Part shown: positions 48,144-58,134 of the stretch, piece after piece
How positions within the stretch are numbered: position 1 is the stretch's first letter
Layout: every line of letters begins with the position of its first letter
Assembly: GCA_036346255.1 (NCBI GenBank)
Contig: CM070624.1
Location: 15,780,626 to 15,844,625, forward strand
DNA: 64,000 bases
Origin: Ampelocalamus luodianensis
Taxonomy: Eukaryota; Streptophyta; Magnoliopsida; Poales; Poaceae
Direction: 5' to 3'
The notes under the pieces: generated by a model
Databases searched by the model: none
Told to the model about the DNA's origin: nothing
The model's input: only the letters and a program-made list of their open reading frames with translations
Program-made: the position numbers and the translations under genes

Positions 48144-48336
48144 ATTTATAGGAGTTGGGTGCTTGGGGCTTTCTGATTGGACGGTTTGGATGCAAAGTTG
48201 GGAGGATTGTGCGGTTGTGATGGTGACGGGTAGGAACCCTAGAGAGCGGAAGATGGGGTCCATGGGCCGACTGCTGAATATGGCCTTCTGGTGAGAAGGC
48301 GCTCTGTAAGCCTGCAACTTGATGCTCCGTTGGGCC
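48144..48336 (-). promoter_or_regulatory. Promoter of the snoRNA host gene
   Basis: TATAAAT on the minus strand at 48144-48150 lies ~110 bp before the ATG. TGGGCC (site II-type) occurs at 48263 and 48331, and a telo-box-like GAACCCTA lies at about 48235. Site II plus telo-box combinations are known in plant ribosomal-protein and snoRNA gene promoters, which fits the host role. Confidence 0.5.
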
Positions 48337-48458
48337 GAGGGGCCTAGTTGTTACGTGGACTTCATAATGGACCTTTAACCATGCGCAAAGGACAAAGGAC
48401 GACTTGTATTCGATTTCCATTTGCTAATTGCAAAATCAGTTCATATATATTTTTTTAA

Positions 48459-49840
48459 GAAGTCTATTCTACCCTATCAAATATCGATAGACGCCTAACC
48501 TCCTGAATTAAAAAATCGTCCTTTTAACACCCTTAAGTTGCAAAACCGGACAACCTACCCCCTCTGACTGTTTTGTACGGTGGTATTGCTAACGTGGCAT
48601 CGATTCAGCCTGGTTTCGCCACATAGGCCGCTGACTCAGCACATCTAGCTGGCTACCATTCTTCTTCCCCAATCTCCATCCTCCCCAGTCCCCAATCTCC
48701 ATCTTGTGGCTACCCACCTCACCTCCCTTCCCAGCGCCGCCTCCCCCATGGCGGCGCTACTGCTACCAGCCTCTCCTACGACGCTCTGCTCATGGCCGCG
48801 CCTCTCTTACGACGCCGTCGGCTCCCACATCCTCTCCCTCGACCTCTCCGATCTCAACCTCTCTGGCCCCATCCCCGCCGCCGCCCTCTCCTCCCTCCCA
48901 CAATTTCTTCTCCGGCGAATGGAGAGAGGGTTAGAGTGAAAGGAGTAGAGCAAGAGTGAACCTCAGTGGGATGCATCAACGGCGGCGACATCATCACCAC
49001 GGCGATAGAACCCACTCCATTCCCTTTATTCATGCATGAACATCAAGAAATAGAAGGCAGTAAGCAGGTGGGCCAAGGCGGTAACACCGGCGCCATGAAC
49101 CGGAGTGGCGGGGGAGGAACTGGGCGCGGGTGCAGGGTGGCACACGGACCAAGAGCACCAAGAGGGGGAAGAAGCGCGGGCCATGGCGCATTGGAGAGGC
49201 GGCAACGGGTGACGGCGTCGTGCTAGGGGCCAGAGCCGAGCCATGAGCGGGCCACGCCGCAGGTAGGTCGGAGGCGGCACCGGTGGTCAAACCGACGGCC
49301 GAGGGAGGCACGGGGAGAGGAGGCGCGGCGCAGGGAGACGCGGAGGCGGCGGTGGTAGGCCGGCCGGCGGTGGCGACTAGGAGGCGTGGCTGGGTACTGG
49401 AGCTATGGCTGTGGGGAAGAAGGGACGGGGGAAGGAGATAGGGAGGAGGGAGGGAGCAAGGAAGAGAAGAGATCCCTAGGAGTAGCAGGGACGGAGGCGA
49501 TGGTGAGGAAAGGGGCGACGGCAATGGCAAACGGGAGTCGCAGGGTGGCGATGGATGCTTTATTGCAGGCAAGTCAGGCGAGCAAGTGGGCTGGCCTTGC
49601 TTGCTCCTCATGCGCCACCTCAGCGCCACCAAATCGCCACAAGCGCAACCACCCGATGACACAGCAGCCTACGTGGTGAAACCGGACTAATCGGACGCCA
49701 CGTGCACAATACCACCGCCCAAAACAGCATTAGGGGGTAAGTTATCTGTTTTTGCAACTTTGAGGTATAAAAGGTCCGATTTTTTAATACAGGGGGTGAC
49801 TTGTCTGCATATCAATACTTGAGAGGGTAGAATGGACTTC
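48459..49840. mobile_element. MULE with ~200-bp inverted ends (Pack-MULE candidate)
   Basis: Left end GAAGTCTATTCTACCCT and right end (reverse complement) GAAGTCCATTCTACCCT extend into inverted arms of about 200 bp (e.g. attaaaaaatcg and ttgcaaaa blocks). A possible 9-bp duplication tttttttaa occurs at both sides, offset by 7 bp on the right and low-complexity. No transposase. The interior is GC-rich and includes an LRR-kinase-like fragment. Confidence 0.7.
48706..48939 (+). pseudogene. Captured N-terminal LRR receptor-kinase fragment
   Basis: The frame contains LCSWPRLSYDAVGSHILSLD followed by LSDLNLSGPIPAAALSSLP. The first part resembles the conserved Cys/Trp region before the repeats of CLV1/BAM-type LRR receptor kinases (CxWxGVxCd), the second is one LRR unit (LxLxxLNLSGPIP). 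It then runs into a stop. The paired cysteine after the tryptophan is tyrosine here. It lies entirely inside the MULE, so it is a transposon-carried piece, not a local gene. Confidence 0.6.
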
Positions 49841-49988
49841 TTCCATGTTTTTTTAATAGTTCGCATATTTATTTATTTTTAACTAGTTCATACACTTCAT
49901 TGATAGATTATTATATTTCAAAGAGCTGAACTGATCACCATCTAAAAAAGTGAACCATCCATCCATAAAAAGAACAGTTGTGATCTAA

Positions 49989-50390
49989 TCTCTATTACTT
50001 AAAAATAGAGTTGGTAGTCTTTCGTCCTCCCCGTCCTCCCATGTCCCTCTCTATTGACATGTGGGCCGTGTTATCAACAAACTATCTCTCCGCATCATGC
50101 GCTTTCTACTCCTCCTCTCCCAGCATCGCCTGCAATGTCACCTGTGTTTCCTCCCCTTCTCCACCCTCGCCTCCACCCCCGCTCTTCTGCTATGCTCCGC
50201 GCGCCTCCACCCTCTCCCCCGCCGTCACTTCCATCGGTTAGATCTGGACGGGACTCACTTTCTCCTCTCCGCCCCGCTCTTTTGCTCTGCTCCACGAGCC
50301 ATGACGAATTGAGATGTATTATATTAACTTTATTTGATAAACTATAACATTTAAGAGATGTTTTGTAGCAACGCACGAGCACTTAACTAG
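49989..50390 (+). mobile_element. Short non-autonomous Helitron (402 bp)
   Basis: Starts TCTCTATTACTTAAAAATAG after A and ends GCAACGCACGAGCACTTAA followed by CTAG|T. The start matches that of the 4.4-kb Helitron at 52991-57430 (TCTCTACTACTTAAAAATA). Interior C-rich, no gene. Confidence 0.75.
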
Positions 50391-50936
50391 TAAATTAAAA
50401 TTTTTGAGTTATCTCTAGCACCTAAAGCGGGCAAGCATGCGTGAGGAGGACGAGAGGATTTTGATCATCTGACTAGCAACAAATAATGCATAGAAGCACA
50501 ATAGTGTGCCTTTGGACGATTCTCGACCAACGGATCGGAAAAGAACAATCTAGATTAGATGCTATTGTAGTGTTTCTACAGTACAAACCAATGCCTCCAC
50601 CGCAGTACTAGTAGAGTGTTCATGCGTTGTAACGGGATCCCAAAACCTTATAATTAATAGCAATTTTCTTTCACACTTATCAAACGAATTAACTAATCAA
50701 AAGACATATACTCACAAGGTAGTATCACCTTGAGATTGTTTCACATGCCATTGCCGAAATATGAAGGTTTAGTTTACTGAGTAGTTTTAGTGAATCAAAC
50801 AGGGGGGGGGGGGCACATTTACACGTCTCAAAGTGATTGTGGTAGTTTCTTTGGAATTAAAAAGTACTTACAATGGAGCGAATCAGGCGGTCAGCACAAT
50901 ACGCATAATTAGTAATTTGAATTGAATCTTGATTCC

Positions 50937-51140
50937 CTATTTTTCAGTAGGACCTAGGAGAGCCGGGAGGGCATCATTCAGCTCCACGTCGTCTTGCAAT
51001 GCACGCCATGAATCAATTGAGAATTCCTTAAGGGAACTATAAGCACATCGAAAAAATGAAGAGAATCCCGTGTCTGCAAGCAAAAGGCATGCCCACTGTT
51101 GTTCCTGATTGAAGTTGCATTGCTCCAACCCAGTCCTTCC
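50937..51140 (-). pseudogene. Exon-like open fragment, unidentified
   Basis: Minus frame with GLEQCNFNQEQQWACLLLAD, then FSIDSWRALQDDVELNDALP and a TAG stop. Composition is protein-like (balanced, not GC-shadow), which suggests a terminal exon of a real or captured gene. I do not recognise the family. Confidence 0.35.
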
Positions 51141-52494
51141 CGAAGCATCTTTTTAGCACCCCTGCCCAATATTACAGAAAGTTAAACATATAGTACTCCG
51201 TAGGAAAAATCAGAAATGGATCAATTTCTTTAACATTTTGCTCAGTGGTTTGGAAGCTGTGAAACAGTAAAAGATACAGGTAGACCGACAATATGAAAGA
51301 AATCTCAAATCTCGTAAAAAATAAATCCAGCAATTAATGGCTTGAAAGATTGCGGCCCATAAGTAACACCAAAGGGTTGACATACAAACCAACAAGCTGC
51401 TAATTTACAGGATCCAGCTAATCAAAGTTTAGTCAACTAAAAAGAAAAACCTAAAATCACAAGCAAACATGACAAAAAGAACTAATATATCACTTCTCAG
51501 TAATAAATGATTACTTGAAGTTCTTAATCACAAGTCCCTCTCCTAAACTGTTCTCCGTCGTGCTGATCCACAAAGTGAATTGTATTCACCTCAGTTGTGC
51601 CAAGTTGCCAGCATAGTGGGCGGTGGCAACCACTCATAACAACTAAAGCTGGCAAGAGAGCCAATCTTATCTATGCATGTTTAGTCTCTAGAAAAATTCT
51701 AATCATGCGTAGCAAATGCAATCTGAATACTATTGTCGGGGATAAAACGCAATTGATATGGAGATGCACTGTAACCTGAGCTGTTTAGGAAGCGACAAAC
51801 TTCTCATGATCACTGACCAATATATCCCCAACCAGTTCCAGTGCAATCATTTGCAGTCTGCAGTTGAAACAAACCAATATAATAAGTAATCACGGGACAA
51901 ATCAACAAACATCCGCCATGAATATATGGACAAAGCACACTGCATAGAACCCAAAAAAGAGAAAAAGGTTTCATGGTAGAACGACCTTCCTCCAGTAGTA
52001 TTTTGTTGTGCCTTTTTCGGGAAAAAACACCAACCATCTGGATGCATTCAAGAAAATAACACAGAAGCCTAATTCCAGTCTACATTGATCCTTCACAAGA
52101 TTCCATACCAGAAAAGGACAACATAAATTTAATCAACAAAAGGCTTTTTTTGCATTAGCAGCAAAAGGCCTTGATTAGAGGAAAAAAAAATAAAGTAAAC
52201 AAAAATGCATGAACCGATCAGTCAACCGGGGCCAAAACCAAAATCAATAGCACCTTCTATAAGGAACCATGATCAGACCTCCGCAAGAGTAAACGGAAGA
52301 ATTGGTTAGTCTCCGAAGAAGCCGAAGCAACAAAGCAGCAAGTTAGGAAACTGGAATCATCGAGTAGAATTTTGGCACAGAATGATCTGAGTCTGTCGAA
52401 TGTAAGAGTGATGTTTAGTCGTGCGAAACCACCCAAAAGCAAACAAAGAACCGATTCGAACCACCACTGGCCGGCCAAACAAAAGCAAATTACC

Positions 52495-52570
52495 TAGCCA
52501 GACGTGAGGACAATGGAATCCCTCATTATCTCCGATGAGATTGGAAATCCCGTGGACCCCTCTTCCTGCA
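52495..52570 (-). pseudogene. Possible U-box fragment
   Basis: Minus frame EEGSTGFPISSEIMRDSIVL followed by TSG and a stop. This resembles the start of a U-box E3 ligase domain (FxCPIxxEIMxDPVxxxSG) but lacks the CPI cysteine and the rest of the domain. Only about 25 residues, so it is tentative. Confidence 0.35.
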
Positions 52571-54167
52571 ATGTTGCCGCCGCCGGCTAGTCCTATACTT
52601 CAACCATGACCCATGGGTCATCACAATACCTCATGGTAGTCATCATCACGGCGCTGCAAGGGAACACTCCACCATCGCTGCGCCTTGCTGCCGCCACGCC
52701 CTTTGGGTCGATGACGTCGAAGCCCTCTATCTCCACCAGATTTGCGCTGCGCTTGCTCGTTGCTTCCGTGCAGAGGCATGTGTCTCCTTATGTCGTGGCA
52801 AGCACGGCGGATCCAGTATAGGGATATGGTGTACCTCCATTTTTTTTTGTTGAAAAAATTCAGTATTTACTAGGTATATTATGTATATATACTGGTAAGT
52901 ATACTTAAATACGTATTTCAATTGTGCCGCACTGTGACTCAGCAACTCTGAAATAACCCAAAAATCTGGATTTCAATTTTTTTTTGAATACTAGTCATAT
53001 GCCCGTGCGTTGCAACGAAAAATTAATTTTTATATAAAATATATTCTTGTAGCTCACCAATCTCCTTATTGTCATTCATAAGTTAAGACTCATGTTTTGC
53101 AGCAGAACCAAGAAGATTTCTTTGGTGCAGGTTTGACTAAATAACCATACAAAATAAATTTTGTACGTCAAACATATTCAAATGACGAAAACAGACAATT
53201 AGTCACAAAAGAACATGAAGATGTATTGATTCTTTCAACCAGCAAAAATCATGACATAATATATATATTCGACAAACTGGAACGCATCGTCATCAAAAGG
53301 GCAAAGAGGTATTCGAGGCAAGAACACCTATTCAATAATTTGTGCACATATATTGAACACCACATTAACCTGGTCCTTGTTCTAAAAAAATTAACTGACA
53401 TATTCAACTACAACAAAATTATCCATTCAATACAACAAATCCAAGGAGCTAGTACATGCTATAAAACCTTATACATTCCATTACAACCAAGTTTTGTACA
53501 TCTAGCTAATTGCAACCGACTTTACAAACTTTTACAACTTGTGCAACTTTAGATACCTTTGCCTTGCACTCATTCACGTCAACATCACATACATGGCAAC
53601 TTCACGACTTGTTATCGTACTCAAACTTGTTCTCGAGTTTTATGCTAGAAACTAAAAGCGGAAGTCGGCTCCAAGCAAACTCCACAATTTGTAATGTTGC
53701 GGATCATGTAGCCTAGATAATCAAAAACAAAATAAAGAGTACAAGATTAAAATTTTGAGCCAATGAAAACCTCGTATTACATCCTTCCCAAAAGGAAAAA
53801 AATTGTCACATACATGGGTTCACTTGATTGACTCCAATCAAGAGGGAGAAAATTACTGTGGACGTATAATTCCATCCAAGCTGCAATGCCCCCCAATGGT
53901 GAACCTTTTTACTTGAATGTAATATTTCCTCAAAAATGACTATGGACGTGTAATTTCAACCATACCAAATAAATGGTGACCATTTACTAAATCAGTGCAA
54001 GGCTTTCCTATTTAAAAGAGCACATGACAAAGATGTAGCTTACTATATGGAAAATTAGGATTACTTGGTATAGAAATATACGACCAGTTAAGCCCTTGAC
54101 TATACCGCTGCCATCGGTATACTCATGCAGAACATACACGTCTTACATGAGAGGAAACACAAATGGT

Positions 54168-54568
54168 ACTCTGTTTTTTCATTTTTTTTCATTCTATACA
54201 ATGATGTAAATAAGGGAAATGTTGAAATTCACTAATGCTTTAGTTATACTGGGTACTATAGTAAATAGGAAATGCATCCAATTGGGATAACGAGGGGAGC
54301 TTGGCGGAGGCTATGCTATCCTGTGTTGGTACTTAGACAAACCATAACACATCTAATTCACTTAGCTTTACTCTTTTTTTTCATTTTTTCATTCTATACA
54401 ATGATGTAAATAAGGGAAATATTGAAATTCACTAACGCTTTAGTTATACTGGGTACTATAGTAAATAGGAAATGCATCCAATTAGGATAATGAAGGGAGC
54501 TTGGTGGAGGCTATGCTATCCTGTGTTGGTACTTAGACAAACCATAACACATCTAATTCACTTAGCTT
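54168..54568. repeat. 200-bp tandem duplication inside the Helitron
   Basis: 54168-54367 and 54368-54568 are near-identical (e.g. ttctatacaatgatgtaaat at 54192 and 54392). The few differences are mainly transitions, so it is a fairly recent duplication. No ORF. Confidence 0.85.
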
Positions 54569-55794
54569 CCATTTTGTTCCTTCTTACAATTGAAACCCTT
54601 GGTGTGGTCTGATATAAAGAAAGGTTAATGTAAATACAGACAAAATGATGATAGATGCATGGAAATCAAATTATCACAAATAGCAACAATGCATGAGGCA
54701 TACGCTGTCGATTCACAAATGATAACTACACGAAGGCATAGATAAATGGCCTAAAGACAAATAGATTGGTAAGTACTCAGTAGATGCAAGCCGACAATGT
54801 ATATACCAACATTCATGAGTAATACTTGTACATGAAACTAACATCATGAAACCATGAATCTTCTAAATGAATAGGAAACATTAGTTCTAATGTGGCTGCA
54901 GATTCAATCCAAAGTATTTGTATATGGAGCTTAATCACGCCAAAAGGAAACATAAATGCTTACCATCTTAAATCTTGTTAGTTTGTTTGGAGAGTTGATG
55001 CATTCCATTGAGAACCCCAAAGAGCAATCTAGCCACCGAAGTTAGCACACAACACTATCATTATCGGGCATTTTTTTGTTTCCAAAACCAAAGGAACACT
55101 CAATGTATAGCTTGCACCTTTTAGTTTCACACAGCTCTGTAACCAACTTGTTTTACATTGCAAGATGGAGCAATTCCCTGTTCAGAAAGTACCATGGACA
55201 AAAAAAGTGAAACATCATGTTGCAAATGAACCATGGTATGATTGCAATGTAGTGCATCGCTCGAGCCTCGAATGGTCGGACACCTTGCGGACAATGTTTG
55301 ACCATGACCACCTGCTTCAAATCAGATGGCTGAGATGGCCTTCTGCGCTTCGTTGGCTGCCATCGTCATACAAATGTGCTTTGTTTAGCAAGACAAATGT
55401 TTTGGCCACTAATACTTATGAGTGTCTTGGTACCACTGTTTCAACCATCAAGTTATGTGGCTTCAGAGTTTAACATTTAATTGTTTCATATGTTAGCATT
55501 TAGTTGGCTCCAGATTATTTTAAACCTTCTACAACTATTGCAGTATCCACATGTTATTACATACCTTATATAACTATTGCTATTTATTTTCTTTATACTT
55601 CCTCTGTTCTTTTACAAATGATGTTTTAGCCTAATGCACACTACTTGCATCAACAACAATCGAAATAAGGTTGTCTACAAGAAACATCGTGCATACACCA
55701 CTTTGTCATTCTGTCAAACATATAGTAGTCATGTCACTAAGGAATTAAGTATATGATTTACTGGAAAAGAAAGGAAGGGGCACATCTTTCCGCT

Positions 55795-56115
55795 AAGAAT
55801 TCACCTGATTTGCAGGAGATTCAAGCAATGCAGCTCTTTTGGCTTCTTGTAGTGGCAGCAACACCTAAACATGAGAGCTGAAATGAACATCTGAGCATTT
55901 CCAATGGGCCATTAGCATAGTACCATAGCTTCACAAAAGAGCCAAACAAACATCGATATTAATGCATGCGAATCAAACTGAATTAGAGAAAACACCAAAA
56001 TAGGCTAAAGATACACAAAACTAAGGAAACAATGACCATAGACTATGACATGATACCATCACTGCCTAACTCTTTTGGTACATGAATTCCAGCTTCATCT
56101 AAGAAATTGGGAGCA
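55795..56115 (-). pseudogene. Exon-like pieces carried by the Helitron
   Basis: Minus strand shows acceptor-like TTTCTTAG before a short open piece (EAGIHVPKELGSD) ending at a GT, then another acceptor (TTTAG) before an open piece ending CAAATCAG|GTGAAT at about 55805. Such spliced-looking pieces are typical of captured gene fragments. The reading frames do not join without a stop and the parent gene is unknown. Confidence 0.3.
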
Positions 56116-56447
56116 CACGTGAAATCATGTAGGTGTCGAGCCACCAAGCACGGCATGAGCAGGCATCGGATACGGTCCAAGCGGCCACCTTGAACACACA
56201 AAAATCAGCAATGAACTCCAAAATTAGACAATATATCCATTCACAGTTAAAATTAGAATGCATGAAGAGAACTCCTGAGATCAATATGAATAAAATTGTT
56301 GCTGAAATCGGAACAATTTCTAAGGCCCAACAGGGAAATAATTCCAAAGAATCCAACAAATCTAGTACGCAAATACACACACACACAAAGAGAGAGGATG
56401 GGAGGGGTGGGTGCAAATCGGAGAGAGAGAGAGAGAGGGTAGGGGAA

Positions 56448-57344
56448 TCAGAAGGGGGGAGAGAACAAAGAGACAGGAGGCTGGTCGAAAGACATAGATC
56501 TGGGGTAGGGGTGGGTGAGGACTGGGAACCAAGGGAGCGCTGAGAGGGGGAGAGATGGAGGCAGGGAGGAAGATGGCACCTGTGGACAGGGGCGGAGGCA
56601 GCGATTTCGCCGAGTGGAGCCAACGCTGCGACGCGGTAGGCGGTCCATGCGAGGGAAGAGGCATGGGCCTGAGAGCGGGGTTAACGATGGCACCAAAGAT
56701 GACAAAGGGCGGGCGAACCGCGAGTGTGGCCGAGAGACGACGACGGCGGAGCGGTATGTCTTGGCGAGTGAGAAAGGGGAGGCGACGTCGTTGGCTCGTT
56801 GCGACAACGCACGGGGTCCAACCCCAGCGCGCTGGCGCCGCATCGGCGTCGAGAACCGCTCCATGAACCCGAGAACCACCTTGACTCCTCCCAGCTGCCT
56901 TGCCGGCCGCCTCTCCTCCACACCTCCTCCTCTCTCCCACTCCAGAGGCGCAGGCGGCAGGAGCGCCACCGCCACCTCGGGCGTCCTCGCCTTCCCTTGC
57001 GGGGACATCCGCGATTTCGCCGACAGAGACGACTTAACAACAGTTCCCGCCGTCACGAGCGGCTTCGTCGACCCATCAACGACGACCACGGCCATCGACG
57101 ACGAAATCGTGGTGGGGGCTGGCTTGAGGTTGTAGAGCCCAAAGGTCGGTGGCGGCGCGGCGGCTCCAACAGATGTCCTAGATCGGATGGAGATGGGCGA
57201 GGAAAAGTTGGGAGACATGGTGGTGGAGATGGAAGACGTGGGGATCGGCGGTTCGGCAAAGAGATGTGAGGATGATAGCGGGTGGGTGCGGTTTCTCTTT
57301 GAATCGGGGTGGCGCGTGCACGCGAGAAAGATCCAACGGCTCAC
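56448..57344 (-). other. GC-rich 298-codon open frame at the Helitron 5' end
   Basis: A long minus frame with a proline/serine-rich first part and a middle block AVVVVDGSTKPLVTAGTV and KSRMSPQGKARTPEVAVAL. Opposing frames are also open, so the openness may only reflect GC content. It is probably a captured first exon. No domain recognised. Confidence 0.3.
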
Positions 57345-57438
57345 CTCTCACAAAGAAGGATGGATCCAACGGCTCACATCGTATGGAGGACGAACGACCG
57401 TCGCCAACTCATATTTTTAAGTAGTAGAGATTTTTGGT

Positions 57439-58134
57439 TTGAATTCGGATTTCTTTCCTAATTCAGAATTTTCTTCCGAAATTCCGCTTTCCTTTTCCGT
57501 CCAGCCGTCTTCCTCTGTTGAAAGCGCCTTCTTCTCCCGGCCGCCTTCTTCTTCCTTCTTTCTTCCGACGCCAGCGCCAGCGTCGCCCCGAGCCGTTTCG
57601 GTGCCGCCATTGTTGACCGACGCGTCACCTCGCCACGTCCAGAGCCTTCTACCACCTTCGTCGCCACCTCACCCTGCCATCTTCTCTCTCCCGGCGCGCC
57701 TTTCTTCCCACCCAACCACGTCGCCGCCGCCTATGCTGCTGCCGCCAGCATTCCCTGCTCCCATCGCCTCAACCTCGCCCTATAAGAGGCCCCTAGAGCA
57801 TCCTTCATCGCCTTTCCCCCTCCGCCACCTCCCCTTCACTCCTTCTTCTCCAGAACCGGCGCATTTTGAAGAATCGCCGCCGTCACTGTTCTTCTTCCCC
57901 GACGAACCCGACGCCAATTCTCCGCCTCCGTCCACCCAACCTCCCAATCGAGCCCACGGTAAGCTTCCTCTCACCGCCGCCTACCTTTCCCCCACCATCT
58001 TCCACCCCAAAACCCGTCGGAACATCACCGGCACCGCTCCTCCCGCCGCCTTCTCCACGGCTCACGCCGCCACACCACCTCGGGCCTCCCCGAGCCCCAT
58101 CTCCACCACCCCCGAACTCCCCTACCTCCACTGA
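57439..58134 (+). other. Proline-rich open frame spanning the LTR promoter
   Basis: A 231-codon frame rich in P and S runs across the LTR TATA box (57781) and leader. Comparable GC-rich, proline-rich frames occur at the same place in the other long LTRs here. I take it as a compositional by-product, not a gene. Confidence 0.4.
57781..57790 (+). promoter_or_regulatory. LTR TATA box
   Basis: TATAAGAGGC in the same relative position as TATAAG at 4831 and the minus-strand TATAAAAG boxes at ~9363 and ~29587. Confidence 0.5.

Larger units (their letters stand above)
50391..52943. other. Accessory region with exon-like debris
   Basis: Mostly AT-rich without a continuous gene. A G-run lies at about 50800-50812. 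Two minus-strand coding-like pieces are listed separately. I could not connect them by splice sites. Confidence 0.45.
52991..57430 (-). mobile_element. 4.44-kb Helitron inserted in the solo LTR
   Basis: On the minus strand it begins TCTCTACTACTTAAAAATA at 57430 and ends CGTTGCAACGCACGGGC, then ATATGACTAG at 52991, between A and T as Helitrons insert. Joining 52990 to 57431 restores the LTR sequence seen in its relatives, which independently fixes both ends. No Rep/helicase frame is visible, so it is non-autonomous. It contains a 200-bp tandem duplication and exon-like pieces. Confidence 0.85.

Noticed and set aside
55165..55473. 102-codon plus-strand frame starting MEQFPVQKVPWTKK in the Helitron
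   Set aside because: It looks partly protein-like, but I recognise no domain, it has no supporting splice sites and lies in decayed Helitron interior.
55590..55660. Second Stowaway MITE (start 'acttcctctgttcttttac')
   Set aside because: Only one end resembles Stowaway; no inverted partner with TA flank found.
56370..56440. Functional element in CA/GA tract
   Set aside because: Simple CA and GA microsatellites without further structure.
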